Assembly (NCBI RefSeq): GCF_003851685.1
Contig: NZ_CP027727.1
Span: forward strand, 4,960,001 to 5,024,000
Source of the DNA: Pseudomonas sp. R5-89-07
Lineage (GTDB): Bacteria; Pseudomonadota; Gammaproteobacteria; Pseudomonadales; Pseudomonadaceae
Direction of reading: 5' to 3'
DNA length: 64,000 nucleotides
Below are positions 56,576 through 64,000 of the stretch, one piece after another. Below the pieces are notes generated by a model. That model made no database searches. It was given only the letters and a program-made list of their open reading frames with translations, and had not been told where the DNA came from. Positions within the stretch are counted from its first letter, which is position 1; each line of letters starts with the position of its first letter. Made by a program: the position numbers and the translations under genes.

Positions 56576-57976
56576 ATGGCGGATGACATGGTTAACCCGG
56601 TGGGCCTCAAACGTGGCCTGAAGAACCGGCATATTCAGCTGATCGCCTTGGGAGGGGCGATTGGTACGGGATTGTTCCTCGGCTCGGCCGGGGTGCTGAA
56701 GTCGGCGGGGCCGTCGATGATCCTGGGCTACGCGATTGCCGGCTTCATCGCCTTCCTGATCATGCGCCAGCTCGGCGAGATGATCGTCGAAGAACCGGTG
56801 GCCGGTTCCTTCAGCCACTTTGCGCATAAATACTGGGGCGGTTACGCGGGCTTTCTCGCGGGCTGGAACTACTGGGTGCTCTACGTGCTGGTGGGCATGG
56901 CCGAACTGACGGCCGTGGGCAAGTACATCCAGTTCTGGTGGCCCGAAATCCCGACCTGGGTCAGCGCACTGGTGTTCTTCGTCGCCGTGAACCTGATCAA
57001 CACCTTGAACGTGAAGTTCTTCGGCGAAGCCGAGTTCTGGTTCGCGATCATCAAAGTGGTGGCGATCGTCGGCATGATCGTGCTCGGCTGCTACCTGCTG
57101 TTCAGCGGTACCGGCGGCCCGCAGGCGTCGATCAGCAACCTGTGGAGCCACGGTGGTTTCTTCCCGAACGGCGGCATGGGGCTGCTGATGTCGATGGCGT
57201 TCATCATGTTCTCGTTCGGCGGCCTGGAGCTGGTGGGCATCACCGCCGCCGAGGCCAGCGAACCGCGCAAGGTGATCCCGAAAGCGATCAATCAGGTGGT
57301 TTACCGCATCCTGATCTTCTACGTCGGCGCCCTCACCGTGCTGCTGTCGCTGTACCCGTGGGATCAACTGCTGCAAACCCTCGGCGCGTCGGGCGATGCC
57401 TACAGCGGCAGCCCGTTCGTGCAGATCTTCTCGTTGATCGGCAATGACACCGCGGCACACATCCTCAACTTCGTGGTGCTGACCGCGGCGCTGTCGGTGT
57501 ACAACAGCGGCGTGTACTGCAACAGCCGCATGCTGTTCGGCCTGGCCGAGCAAGGCGATGCGCCCAAGGCGCTGATGAAGCTCAACAAGCAAGGCGTGCC
57601 GCTGCGGGCGCTGGCGATTTCGGCGGCAGTGACCCTGCTGTGCGTGGTGGTCAACTACGTCGCGCCGCAGAGTGCACTTGAGCTGCTGTTCGCCCTGGTG
57701 GTTGCCTCGCTGATGATCAACTGGGCGCTGATCAGCATCACCCACATCAAGTTCCGCAAGGCCATGGGCGAGCAAGGCGTGACGCCGTCGTTCAAGACCT
57801 TCTGGTTCCCGTTCAGCAATTACCTGTGCCTGGCGTTCATGCTGATGATCGTCAGCGTGATGCTGGCGATCCCGGGGATACGCGAGTCGGTGTATGCGAT
57901 GCCGGTGTGGGTGGGGGTTATCTACGTTGCCTACCGGTTGCGGGTCCGAAACACGCAGGTCGTGACAGCGCAGTAA
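56576..57976 (+). CDS. aroP: Aromatic amino-acid permease, AroP-like
   Basis: 466 aa, about 12 helices. N-terminal GLKNRHIQLIALGGAIGTGLFLGSAGVL is the amino-acid permease signature. The region EEPVAGSFSHFAHKYWGG and NTLNVKFFGEAEFWFA match the AroP/PheP group. It lies 71 bp after antC and next to kynA, so tryptophan uptake for this pathway is the likely job. Phenylalanine or tyrosine uptake cannot be excluded. Confidence 0.85.
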   Translation: MADDMVNPVGLKRGLKNRHIQLIALGGAIGTGLFLGSAGVLKSAGPSMILGYAIAGFIAFLIMRQLGEMIVEEPVAGSFSHFAHKYWGGYAGFLAGWNYWVLYVLVGMAELTAVGKYIQFWWPEIPTWVSALVFFVAVNLINTLNVKFFGEAEFWFAIIKVVAIVGMIVLGCYLLFSGTGGPQASISNLWSHGGFFPNGGMGLLMSMAFIMFSFGGLELVGITAAEASEPRKVIPKAINQVVYRILIFYVGALTVLLSLYPWDQLLQTLGASGDAYSGSPFVQIFSLIGNDTAAHILNFVVLTAALSVYNSGVYCNSRMLFGLAEQGDAPKALMKLNKQGVPLRALAISAAVTLLCVVVNYVAPQSALELLFALVVASLMINWALISITHIKFRKAMGEQGVTPSFKTFWFPFSNYLCLAFMLMIVSVMLAIPGIRESVYAMPVWVGVIYVAYRLRVRNTQVVTAQ

Positions 57977-57979
57977 CCT

Positions 57980-58008
57980 ATGTGGGAGGGGGCTTGCCCC
58001 TCCCACAT
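57980..58008. terminator. Collapsed REP hairpin after aroP
   Basis: Perfect 12-bp stem ATGTGGGAGGGG / CCCCTCCCACAT with loop GCTTG, immediately after the aroP stop. REPIN arms are fused with the spacer lost, as at 48591-48622. No U-tract follows on the plus strand, so termination strength is uncertain. Confidence 0.6.
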
Positions 58009-58027
58009 TGGATTGCATTGCATATGA

Positions 58028-58051
58028 AAAGCCCCGGTGATCCGGGGCTTT
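58028..58051. terminator. Terminator of kynBA
   Basis: AAAGCCCCGG, loop TGAT, CCGGGGCTTT. The minus-strand side ends in TTTTC, 6 bp after the kynA stop; on the plus strand TTTC also follows, so it could serve aroP. Confidence 0.75.
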
Positions 58052-58056
58052 CTTGG

Positions 58057-58929
58057 TTAGAGGGTGGAACGTACTCGCCACAGTTCGGGGAACAGCACCG
58101 TGTCGAGCATCTTGCGCAAATAGCCTACGCCTTCGGTGCCGCCAGTGCCTGGTTGGAAGCCGATAATGCGCTCCACCGTGGTCACATGCCGGAAGCGCCA
58201 CTGGCGGAACGAGTCCTCCAGGTCGATGAACTTCTCGGCCAATTGATACAAATCCCAATACCGGCTCGGGTCGCGGTACACCTCACGCCACGCGGCCTCT
58301 ACGGAGTCATCGTGCACCGTGGCGGCCGTTGGGTCGCGTTCGGCGCGCTTGGGATCGATCGCCAGGCCCGCCTTGAGCATCAGGTTGATCGCCTCGTCAT
58401 ACAGCGACGGCGTGGCAATCGCCACCTGCAGCTGCTGCAACAACTCGGGGCGATGCGCATGGGGCCGCAACAGCGCCGGGCTTTTGTTGCCGAGGATGAA
58501 TTCAATCTCTCGATACTGGAACGACTGGAACCCCGACGATTGCCCGAGGAACGGGCGGATCGCCATGTATTCCGAGGGTGTCATGGTCGCCAGCACCGCC
58601 CAGGCGTGCACCAGTTGGTCGAAGATCCTGGAGACCCGCGCCAGCATCTTGAACGCTGGCGGCAACTCGCCCAGGCGCACGTGCTCACGGGCTGCCTTGA
58701 GTTCGTGCAGCATCAGCTTCATCCACAGCTCCGAGGTCTGGTGCTGGATGATGAACAGCATTTCGTTGTGGTCCGGCGACAGTGGGTGCTGGGCGCTGAG
58801 CACTTTGCCCAGGTCCAGGTAGTCGCCGTAGCTCATGGACTCGGAAAAATTCAGTTCAGCGTTGTGCCATTCTTCCTGAGACTGGCCGTCGGCAGGCTTA
58901 TATTCTGAAGAGAAAGGACATTGGCTCAT
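58057..58929 (-). CDS. kynA: Tryptophan 2,3-dioxygenase
   Basis: 290 aa. Haem protein: H63 in [13 protein letters not shown] contacts substrate on the distal side, and H248 in [14 protein letters not shown] is the proximal haem ligand. [20 protein letters not shown] is the family signature. Converts tryptophan to N-formylkynurenine. Its ATG overlaps the kynB stop by 4 bp. Confidence 0.96.
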   Translation of the reverse strand: MSQCPFSSEYKPADGQSQEEWHNAELNFSESMSYGDYLDLGKVLSAQHPLSPDHNEMLFIIQHQTSELWMKLMLHELKAAREHVRLGELPPAFKMLARVSRIFDQLVHAWAVLATMTPSEYMAIRPFLGQSSGFQSFQYREIEFILGNKSPALLRPHAHRPELLQQLQVAIATPSLYDEAINLMLKAGLAIDPKRAERDPTAATVHDDSVEAAWREVYRDPSRYWDLYQLAEKFIDLEDSFRQWRFRHVTTVERIIGFQPGTGGTEGVGYLRKMLDTVLFPELWRVRSTL

Positions 58930-59576
58930 CGCGAGGGCTCCAAAAGCGGGCGCAGGATTGCGCGGACCGGGCTGGCATCCAGGTTGGCAAAACGCAGCGG
59001 CAGCGCGATCAGTTCATAGTCGCCCTCCGGTACGTCGTCGAGCACGATGCCTTCGAGAATCGCCATGCCATGGCGCGCCACGGCATTGTGCGAATCCATG
59101 GTCTTGGACTCCTGGGGGTCCAGGGACGGCGTATCGATACCGATCAACCGCACACCGAGGCCGGCGAGCAGCTCGATGGTTTGCGGCGCGATGGCGGTGA
59201 AGTTCGAATCCCAGTGCGTCAATGGCGCTTGTGGATAAGTGCGCAGCAGAACCCGTTCGGGCAGGTTATCCACACGTCCTTCGAGCTGATGCGGTTGCAC
59301 CAGGGCGCCACTGCCCAGGCAGTGCAACACCCGGCACGGGCCCATGTACACGTCCAGCGACACCTCGCCAATCGGGGCGCCGTCGGCGCTGTAATGCAAC
59401 GGCGCATCCACGTGGGCGCCGGTGTGCGGCGACAGGGTCACGCGCCCCACATTCACCGGGCACTCGGGACCAAACTGCCACACGCGCTCTTCCTGGAACG
59501 GCGTATCGCCCGGCCAGGTCGGGGTCGCCACGCTCAAGGGCGGGCTGATATCCCACCACGTTTTTATTGGATTCAT
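58926..59576 (-). CDS. kynB: Kynurenine formamidase
   Basis: 216 aa from the ATG at 59576; the frame is open to 59597. Metal site [11 protein letters not shown] with H51, H55, D57 and H61. [21 protein letters not shown] at the N terminus and [14 protein letters not shown] near 140 are typical of bacterial KynB. Hydrolyses N-formylkynurenine to kynurenine. First gene of kynBA, with a motif shared with the kynU promoter 50-64 bp upstream. Confidence 0.95.
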   Translation of the reverse strand: MNPIKTWWDISPPLSVATPTWPGDTPFQEERVWQFGPECPVNVGRVTLSPHTGAHVDAPLHYSADGAPIGEVSLDVYMGPCRVLHCLGSGALVQPHQLEGRVDNLPERVLLRTYPQAPLTHWDSNFTAIAPQTIELLAGLGVRLIGIDTPSLDPQESKTMDSHNAVARHGMAILEGIVLDDVPEGDYELIALPLRFANLDASPVRAILRPLLEPSR

Positions 59577-59625
59577 TTCAAGGCTCTCGGCTGTCACTGG
59601 AGTGAATGATACGAGGGCCCGCTGT

Positions 59626-59640
59626 GAATTTTCTTGCGAA
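59626..59640. promoter_or_regulatory. Candidate KynR site upstream of kynB
   Basis: GAATTTTCTTGCGAA, matching 13 of 15 bases of the motif before kynU, at nearly the same distance from the start codon (50-64 versus 56-70 bp). Confidence 0.5.
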
Positions 59641-59721
59641 TTCTGCCGTGAAGCGGGAAATCTTTCGCACTTACTGCGAGAAAAGAGCTGCTTGACGCTC
59701 GGAAATGCTCACGATGACTCA

Positions 59722-59813
59722 GGTGGGAGGGGGCTTGCCCCCGATGGCGGTGTGTCAGTCACGGGTTGGTTAACTGAACCACCGCTATCGGGGGCAAGCC
59801 CCCTCCCACATTT
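59722..59813. repeat. REPIN, type A
   Basis: Arms GTGGGAGGGGGCTTGCC and its inverse, spacer of about 45 bp. It sits between divergent kynB and cupin genes, which is less usual than a gene end. Confidence 0.9.
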
Positions 59814-59939
59814 GACTGCATTGTGTCTGGGGGATCGCATGCTGCTGCGCTTCTGGGCATCCGGATGTCGAGTTCAGACCACTGGCAAACAGCTCGGCGC
59901 TATAGGGTTCGACTTCTGTTTCCTTGCCTCGGAGTCATC

Positions 59940-60284
59940 ATGTCCCAGCCCATCACCGTACTGCGCGATACCCACCCCTTGCCGGTCCTGGATGCCTGCA
60001 AATGGGAAAAGCTCGAAGGCGACCCCCATACCGTCAACCTCAACGCCTACACCAGCGAAGACGGCAGCAAGATCATGGGCACCTGGATCTGCACGCCGGG
60101 CAAGTGGTACGTGGAATACGTGAAGTGGGAGTACTGCCATTTCCAGGAAGGCTACTGCGTGATCACACCCGAAGGCATGGCGCCGATCCATCTGCGGGCT
60201 GGGGATATCTTTGTGGTGGAGCCGGGGATGAAAGGGACGTGGGAGGTGGTGGAGACGGTGCGCAAGTATTTTGTGTTTGCTTGA
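59940..60284 (+). CDS. Cupin domain protein
   Basis: 114 aa from the ATG at 59940 (CGGAG 6 bp upstream). Single cupin barrel of the DUF861 type: IMGTWICTPGKWYVEYVKWEYCHFQEGYCVIT (abridged), with a reduced metal motif (E/C/H in WEYCHFQEG), then AGDIFVVEPGMKGTWEVVE. Similar small cupins (ureidoglycolate-lyase/EutQ relatives) bind small ligands; function unknown. Lies beside kynBA but is divergent and may be unrelated. Confidence 0.8.
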   Translation: MSQPITVLRDTHPLPVLDACKWEKLEGDPHTVNLNAYTSEDGSKIMGTWICTPGKWYVEYVKWEYCHFQEGYCVITPEGMAPIHLRAGDIFVVEPGMKGTWEVVETVRKYFVFA

Positions 60285-60293
60285 GCAACCCGT

Positions 60294-60323
60294 TGTGGCG
60301 AGGGAGCAAGCTCCCCCGCCACA
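60294..60323. terminator. Hairpin between cupin and mmsB genes
   Basis: TGTGGCG-A-GGGAGC, AA, GCTCCC-C-CGCCACA, with one mismatched pair. It resembles a third REP class of Pseudomonas and lies between convergent genes. No long U-tract. Confidence 0.5.
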
Positions 60324-60327
60324 GTGT

Positions 60328-61215
60328 TTATGCGGGTTTGCGATAGCTGTTGATGATCGCCGAGAAGTCCTTGCCGCCTTCCCCACGCTGGCTCATTGAC
60401 TGGTACAACTGCTGCGCCACTGCCCCGAGGATCACCGGTTGGTGTGCCTGGCGCGCCGCTTCAGTGGCCAGCCCAAGGTCCTTGAGCATCAGGTCGGCGC
60501 CAAAACCACCGGTATAGCCACGCGACGACGGCGCAGTTTCAATCACGCCCGGCCACGGATTGTAGGTGTCCGAACTCCAGCAGCGCCCGGTGGAGCTGTT
60601 GATGATTCCGGCCAGCACCTTTGTGTCGATACCCAGCGCATCGCCCAGGGCCATGGCTTCACTGACGCCGACCATGCTGATGCCCAGCAGCAGGTTGTTG
60701 CAGATCTTGGCGATTTGCCCGGTGCCGACATCGCCGCAGTGCACGATATTGCGGCCCATCTGCGCCAGCACCGGTTGCAAGGTGGCGAACAGTTCGGGCG
60801 TGGCGCCGACCATGAAGGTCAGCGTCCCGGCTTGCGCCCCGCCGGTGCCGCCGGAGACCGGCGCGTCGGCCATCACCACGCCTTGCCTGGCCGCAGCCGC
60901 CGCGACATCACGGGCGGTCTGCGGGTCGATGGTGCTGCAATCCACAGCCGGGATGCCTTCGCCGATGCCGGCAAGCACACCGTCTTCATTCAGCCACACG
61001 CTACGTACATGCGCCGCGGCCGGCAGCATGGTGATCACCAGCTCAGCGCCCTGGGCCGCGTCACGCGGTGAGGCGCTGATGCGCCCGCCCAATTCGGCCA
61101 GCTCCTTGAGCACGGTCTGGTTCAGGTCGAACAGGTTCAGCGCGTGCCCGGCCTTGATCAGGTTGCGGGCCATGGGCGCGCCCATGTTGCCCAGGCCGAT
61201 AAATGCAATGTTCAT
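60328..61215 (-). CDS. mmsB: 3-hydroxyisobutyrate dehydrogenase
   Basis: 295 aa. N-terminal NAD motif IAFIGLGNMGAPMARNLIKAGH. DAPVSGGTGGAQAGTLTFMVG near 118. Catalytic Lys in GQIAKICNNLLLG near 170. C-terminal LMLKDLGLATEAA. Oxidises 3-hydroxyisobutyrate to methylmalonate semialdehyde in valine degradation. 15 bp after mmsA, which uses its product. Confidence 0.94.
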   Translation of the reverse strand: MNIAFIGLGNMGAPMARNLIKAGHALNLFDLNQTVLKELAELGGRISASPRDAAQGAELVITMLPAAAHVRSVWLNEDGVLAGIGEGIPAVDCSTIDPQTARDVAAAAARQGVVMADAPVSGGTGGAQAGTLTFMVGATPELFATLQPVLAQMGRNIVHCGDVGTGQIAKICNNLLLGISMVGVSEAMALGDALGIDTKVLAGIINSSTGRCWSSDTYNPWPGVIETAPSSRGYTGGFGADLMLKDLGLATEAARQAHQPVILGAVAQQLYQSMSQRGEGGKDFSAIINSYRKPA

Positions 61216-61230
61216 GGTTGCCTCCCGGAC

Positions 61231-62748
61231 TCAGCGCAGGTTGATGGTGGTGTTGACGCCATCGTTGACCGTGTCGTCATCGAACCAGCGGCTGGTGACC
61301 GTTTTGGTCTGGGTGTAGAACTGCACCACTTGCTTGCCGTACGGGCCCAGGTCGCCAAGCTTGGAACCGCGCGAACCGGTGAAGCTGAAGAACGGCACCG
61401 GCACCGGGATCGGGATGTTGATGCCCACCTGGCCCACATCGATTTCGCTCTGGAACTTACGCGCCGCCGCCCCGCTCTGGGTGAACAGGCCGGTGCCGTT
61501 GCCAAACGGGTTGGCGTTGACCAGCGCGATGGCTTGATCGAGGGTGTCGACTTCCAGCACCACCAGCACCGGGCCGAAGATTTCCTGGGTGTAGATCTGC
61601 ATATCGGTGGTCACACCGGAAAACAGCGTCGGGCCGACGAAGTTGCCTTGCTCGAAACCCGGCACCTTGATATCGCGGCCGTCCAACTCCAGCTTCGCGC
61701 CTTCTTTCACGCCACTTTCGATCAGCTCCAGGATGCGCGCCTTGGCACGCTTGGAAATCACCGGGCCGACATCGGTGCCCGCTTCGCTGCCGGCGTTGAC
61801 CTTGAGTTTCTGCGCCAGCGCCTTGAGATCCGGCAGCCACTGCTTGGCCGCGCCCACCAGCACCACCACCGAGGTGGCCATGCAACGCTGGCCCGCCGCG
61901 CCGAACCCGGCACCGACCAGAGCGTTGAGGGTGTGCTCGCGGTTGGCATCCGGCAGCACTACTGCGTGGTTCTTGGCGCCCATCATCGACTGCACGCGCT
62001 TGCCGTGTTTACCGGCCAGGTCATAGACGTGGGTGCCCACGGCGGTCGAGCCGACGAAGGACACGGCCTTGATGTCTTTGTGGGTGCACAGCGCATCCAC
62101 CACGTCCTTGCCACCGTGCACAACGTTAAGCACGCCAGCGGGGACACCGGCTTCCAGCGCCAGCTCCACCAGCAGCATGGTCGACAGCGGGTCTTGCTCA
62201 GACGGCTTCAGGACGAAGGTATTCCCGCACGCGATGGCCATCGGGAACATCCACAGGGGAATCATCGCCGGGAAATTGAACGGCGTGATACCGGCGCATA
62301 CGCCGATGGGCTGGCGCAGGGTGTAGGTGTCGACGCCACCGGCGACGTTCTCGGCGAACTCGCCCATTTGCAGGGTGCCGATGGAGCAGGCATGTTCCAC
62401 CACTTCAAGCCCACGGAAAATATCGCCCTCGGCGTCGGCAATGGTCTTGCCCTGCTCGGCGCTAAGCACCGCGGCGATGCGCTTGGAGTGCTCGCGGATC
62501 AAGGCTTGCAGCTTGAGCATGATGCGCATGCGCGCGCCGATCGGGGTGAGTTTCCAGGTTTGGAAGGCTTGCTGGGCGGCGTCGATGGCAGCGTTGACTT
62601 CATCGGCCGTGGCGAACGGGACTTTGGCCAGCACTTGCTGGGTGGCCGGGTTGACGATGTCTTGCCACTGGGTGGTCCTGGACTCGACCCATTCACCGTT
62701 GATCAACAACTTGACCTGTTTAACGGAAATATCGGCAGATGCGTTCAT
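61231..62748 (-). CDS. mmsA: Methylmalonate-semialdehyde dehydrogenase (CoA-acylating)
   Basis: 505 aa from the ATG at 62748. Aldehyde dehydrogenase fold with catalytic C289 ([10 protein letters not shown]). The usual general-base Glu is replaced by N260 ([10 protein letters not shown]), typical of CoA-acylating MMSDH. NAD region [22 protein letters not shown]. Converts methylmalonate semialdehyde to propionyl-CoA. First gene of mmsAB; divergent from a LysR gene by 131 bp. Confidence 0.95.
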   Translation of the reverse strand: MNASADISVKQVKLLINGEWVESRTTQWQDIVNPATQQVLAKVPFATADEVNAAIDAAQQAFQTWKLTPIGARMRIMLKLQALIREHSKRIAAVLSAEQGKTIADAEGDIFRGLEVVEHACSIGTLQMGEFAENVAGGVDTYTLRQPIGVCAGITPFNFPAMIPLWMFPMAIACGNTFVLKPSEQDPLSTMLLVELALEAGVPAGVLNVVHGGKDVVDALCTHKDIKAVSFVGSTAVGTHVYDLAGKHGKRVQSMMGAKNHAVVLPDANREHTLNALVGAGFGAAGQRCMATSVVVLVGAAKQWLPDLKALAQKLKVNAGSEAGTDVGPVISKRAKARILELIESGVKEGAKLELDGRDIKVPGFEQGNFVGPTLFSGVTTDMQIYTQEIFGPVLVVLEVDTLDQAIALVNANPFGNGTGLFTQSGAAARKFQSEIDVGQVGINIPIPVPVPFFSFTGSRGSKLGDLGPYGKQVVQFYTQTKTVTSRWFDDDTVNDGVNTTINLR

Positions 62749-62879
62749 GGGGTCTCCAACTTTTATAATTATGCAGAGAACCAAGGCGGTGAATCGCCTT
62801 GAGGATGAGGCGTTCGGACTGTTTTTGGAGTATAGATGTGCAAATCTCTAATAAGAACGCACATAAAAGCCGGTCCAAT

Positions 62880-63827
62880 ATGCAAAAAAACATCACCTCA
62901 CTGGGCTCCCTGAATTGGGATGACCTGAAGTTTTTCCTCGAAGTGGCCCGCACCCGCAAGGCCAGCGTGGCCGCCAAGCGCCTGGCAGTGGACTACACCA
63001 CCGTGTCGCGGCGCATCAGCTCGTTGGAGGTGTCGCTCGGCACCCTGCTGTTCGAAAAATCCCGGACCAACGGTTTTGTGCTCACCACCGAGGGCCAGCG
63101 TTTACTGGGCTATGCCGAATCCATCGAAAGCACCTTGCACATGGCATGCGAGCAGGTCTCCGGCTCCGGCGTGGCACTGTCCGGGCACGTGCGCATGGGC
63201 TGCACCGAAGGCTTCGGCAGTTTTTTCGTCACCCCGCAATTGAGTCACTTTGTCGATACTTACCCTGCGATCTCGGTGGACATCCTGCCACTGCCGCACT
63301 TCATCAGCCTGTCCAAGCGCGAAGCCGACATCGTCATCGCCCTGGAACGCCCGGAACACGGGCCCTATGTGTGCTGCAAACTGTGCGATTACAAACTGCA
63401 GCTGTACGCGACCCAGGATTATCTGGACCAACACGCGCCCATCCAACGCTCGGCGGATTTGGCCGAGCATCCGTTTATCAGCTATGTGGATGACCTGGCG
63501 TTCAGCTCGGAGCTGCTGTACCTGGCGAACGTAGTGCCCGGGGCAAGCGCCAGCCTGCGCAGCACCAGTGTGATCGCACAGTACGTCGCGGTGCAGCAAG
63601 GGCGGTCGATGGCGATATTGCCGTGCTTCCTGGCGGCGCAGGACCCGCGCTTGCTGCCGGTGCTGGGGGAACAGATAGCGATTACGCGGCAGTTCTGGAT
63701 GTATTGTCGGGAGGATTTGCGCAAGTTGAAGCGGATTACGTTGTTGTGGGATTACATTCGGGAAGTGACGGAACAGAACCAGGGCTTGTTGATGGGGCAG
63801 ACGCGGGAGATGCGGTTCGCCGATTGA
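62880..63827 (+). CDS. LysR family regulator next to mmsAB
   Basis: 315 aa from the ATG at 62880; the ribosome site is weak. Helix-turn-helix LKFFLEVARTRKASVAAKRLAVDYTTVSRRISSLE. Effector domain from about 95 (SGHVRMGCTEGFGSFFVTPQLSHFVD). Divergent from mmsAB, so it probably regulates valine degradation. In P. aeruginosa the mms regulator (MmsR) is AraC-type, so this is a different control scheme or a coincidental neighbour. Confidence 0.85.
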   Translation: MQKNITSLGSLNWDDLKFFLEVARTRKASVAAKRLAVDYTTVSRRISSLEVSLGTLLFEKSRTNGFVLTTEGQRLLGYAESIESTLHMACEQVSGSGVALSGHVRMGCTEGFGSFFVTPQLSHFVDTYPAISVDILPLPHFISLSKREADIVIALERPEHGPYVCCKLCDYKLQLYATQDYLDQHAPIQRSADLAEHPFISYVDDLAFSSELLYLANVVPGASASLRSTSVIAQYVAVQQGRSMAILPCFLAAQDPRLLPVLGEQIAITRQFWMYCREDLRKLKRITLLWDYIREVTEQNQGLLMGQTREMRFAD

Positions 63828-63845
63828 TAGCACCGCACAAGTGGA

Positions 63846-63938
63846 AATGTGAGAGGGGGCTTGCTCCCGATGGCGGTCTGTCAGTTAAAAAATCGCTGAC
63901 TGTTACACCGCTATCGGGGGCAAGCCCCCTCCCACATT
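63846..63938. repeat. REPIN, type A variant
   Basis: Left arm GTGAGAGGGGGCTTGCTCCC and canonical right arm around about 45 bp, after the LysR gene. The last 60 bp of the window hold nothing recognisable. Confidence 0.85.
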
Positions 63939-64000
63939 TGGAATGCATTTCAGATTGGAAAAGGTGAAATGCCTTAGTCCGCGATGACAACAATCGATAC

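Larger units (their letters stand above)
59577..59939. other. Intergenic region between kynB and the cupin gene
   Basis: Contains the kynBA promoter, the candidate KynR site at 59626-59640 and a type-A REPIN at 59722-59813. The open frames in this stretch run through the REPIN and are not credible genes. Confidence 0.6.

Overview
The window looks like chromosome of a fluorescent Pseudomonas (P. fluorescens group). Three things support this: GC-rich codon use with long antisense shadow ORFs; many REP/REPIN palindromes of two types common in this group (GTGGGAGGGGGCTTGCC and GTAGGAGCGAGCTTGC); and the conserved block proB-obgE-rpmA-rplU-ispB followed by a small Fur-box gene and fklB. No tRNA, rRNA, CRISPR array or prophage was found. 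Identifications come from reading the sequence and recalled family knowledge; no database was searched.

Layout. 1-1275 and 40194-41468 hold two nearly identical IS481-like insertion sequences in the same orientation. Both sit at the same point inside a REP palindrome. 1374-4540 is a DUF1302/DUF1329 envelope pair. 5024-8399 has an SDR, an alpha/beta hydrolase coupled to a class II aldolase, and a small flavodoxin. 8526-13757 is a probable light-response and pterin locus: a short LOV photoreceptor, an unknown protein, a MerR/LitR-like regulator, and divergently a membrane-anchored monooxygenase-like protein, folM, folE, folX, a DUF1244 gene and a hopJ-like gene. 13930-25727 is mostly housekeeping (trxB, cysZ, a glycosyltransferase, an Old Yellow Enzyme, glutathione peroxidase, creA, proB, obgE, rpmA, rplU, ispB, yjdM, fklB).

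25954-31689 encodes a 1911-residue toxin-like protein. It ends in two copies of a TIKI/ChaN/PMT-C2-like domain; the first copy has lost its histidines and the second keeps them. It is followed by an HBM-type chemoreceptor, a glyoxalase-like gene, and a D-aminoacylase/RpiR regulator/GntP permease operon with a TGAAAAT inverted-repeat operator. Next come an LprI-like protein and a SulP transporter.

41.5-63.8 kb is mostly catabolic. After an epimerase and two LysR genes (one paired with a TauE exporter), 45.1-59.6 kb holds a nearly complete tryptophan catabolic locus: kynBA and kynU (tryptophan to anthranilate), antABC (anthranilate to catechol) and catBCA (catechol to 3-oxoadipate enol-lactone). 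It includes the regulators kynR, catR and antR and two amino-acid permeases. The enol-lactone hydrolase and later beta-ketoadipate steps are not in the window. The window ends with a cupin and the valine-catabolism genes mmsA and mmsB beside a LysR regulator.

REP/REPIN elements sit at many gene ends, once between antB and antC, and twice as collapsed perfect hairpins between convergent genes.
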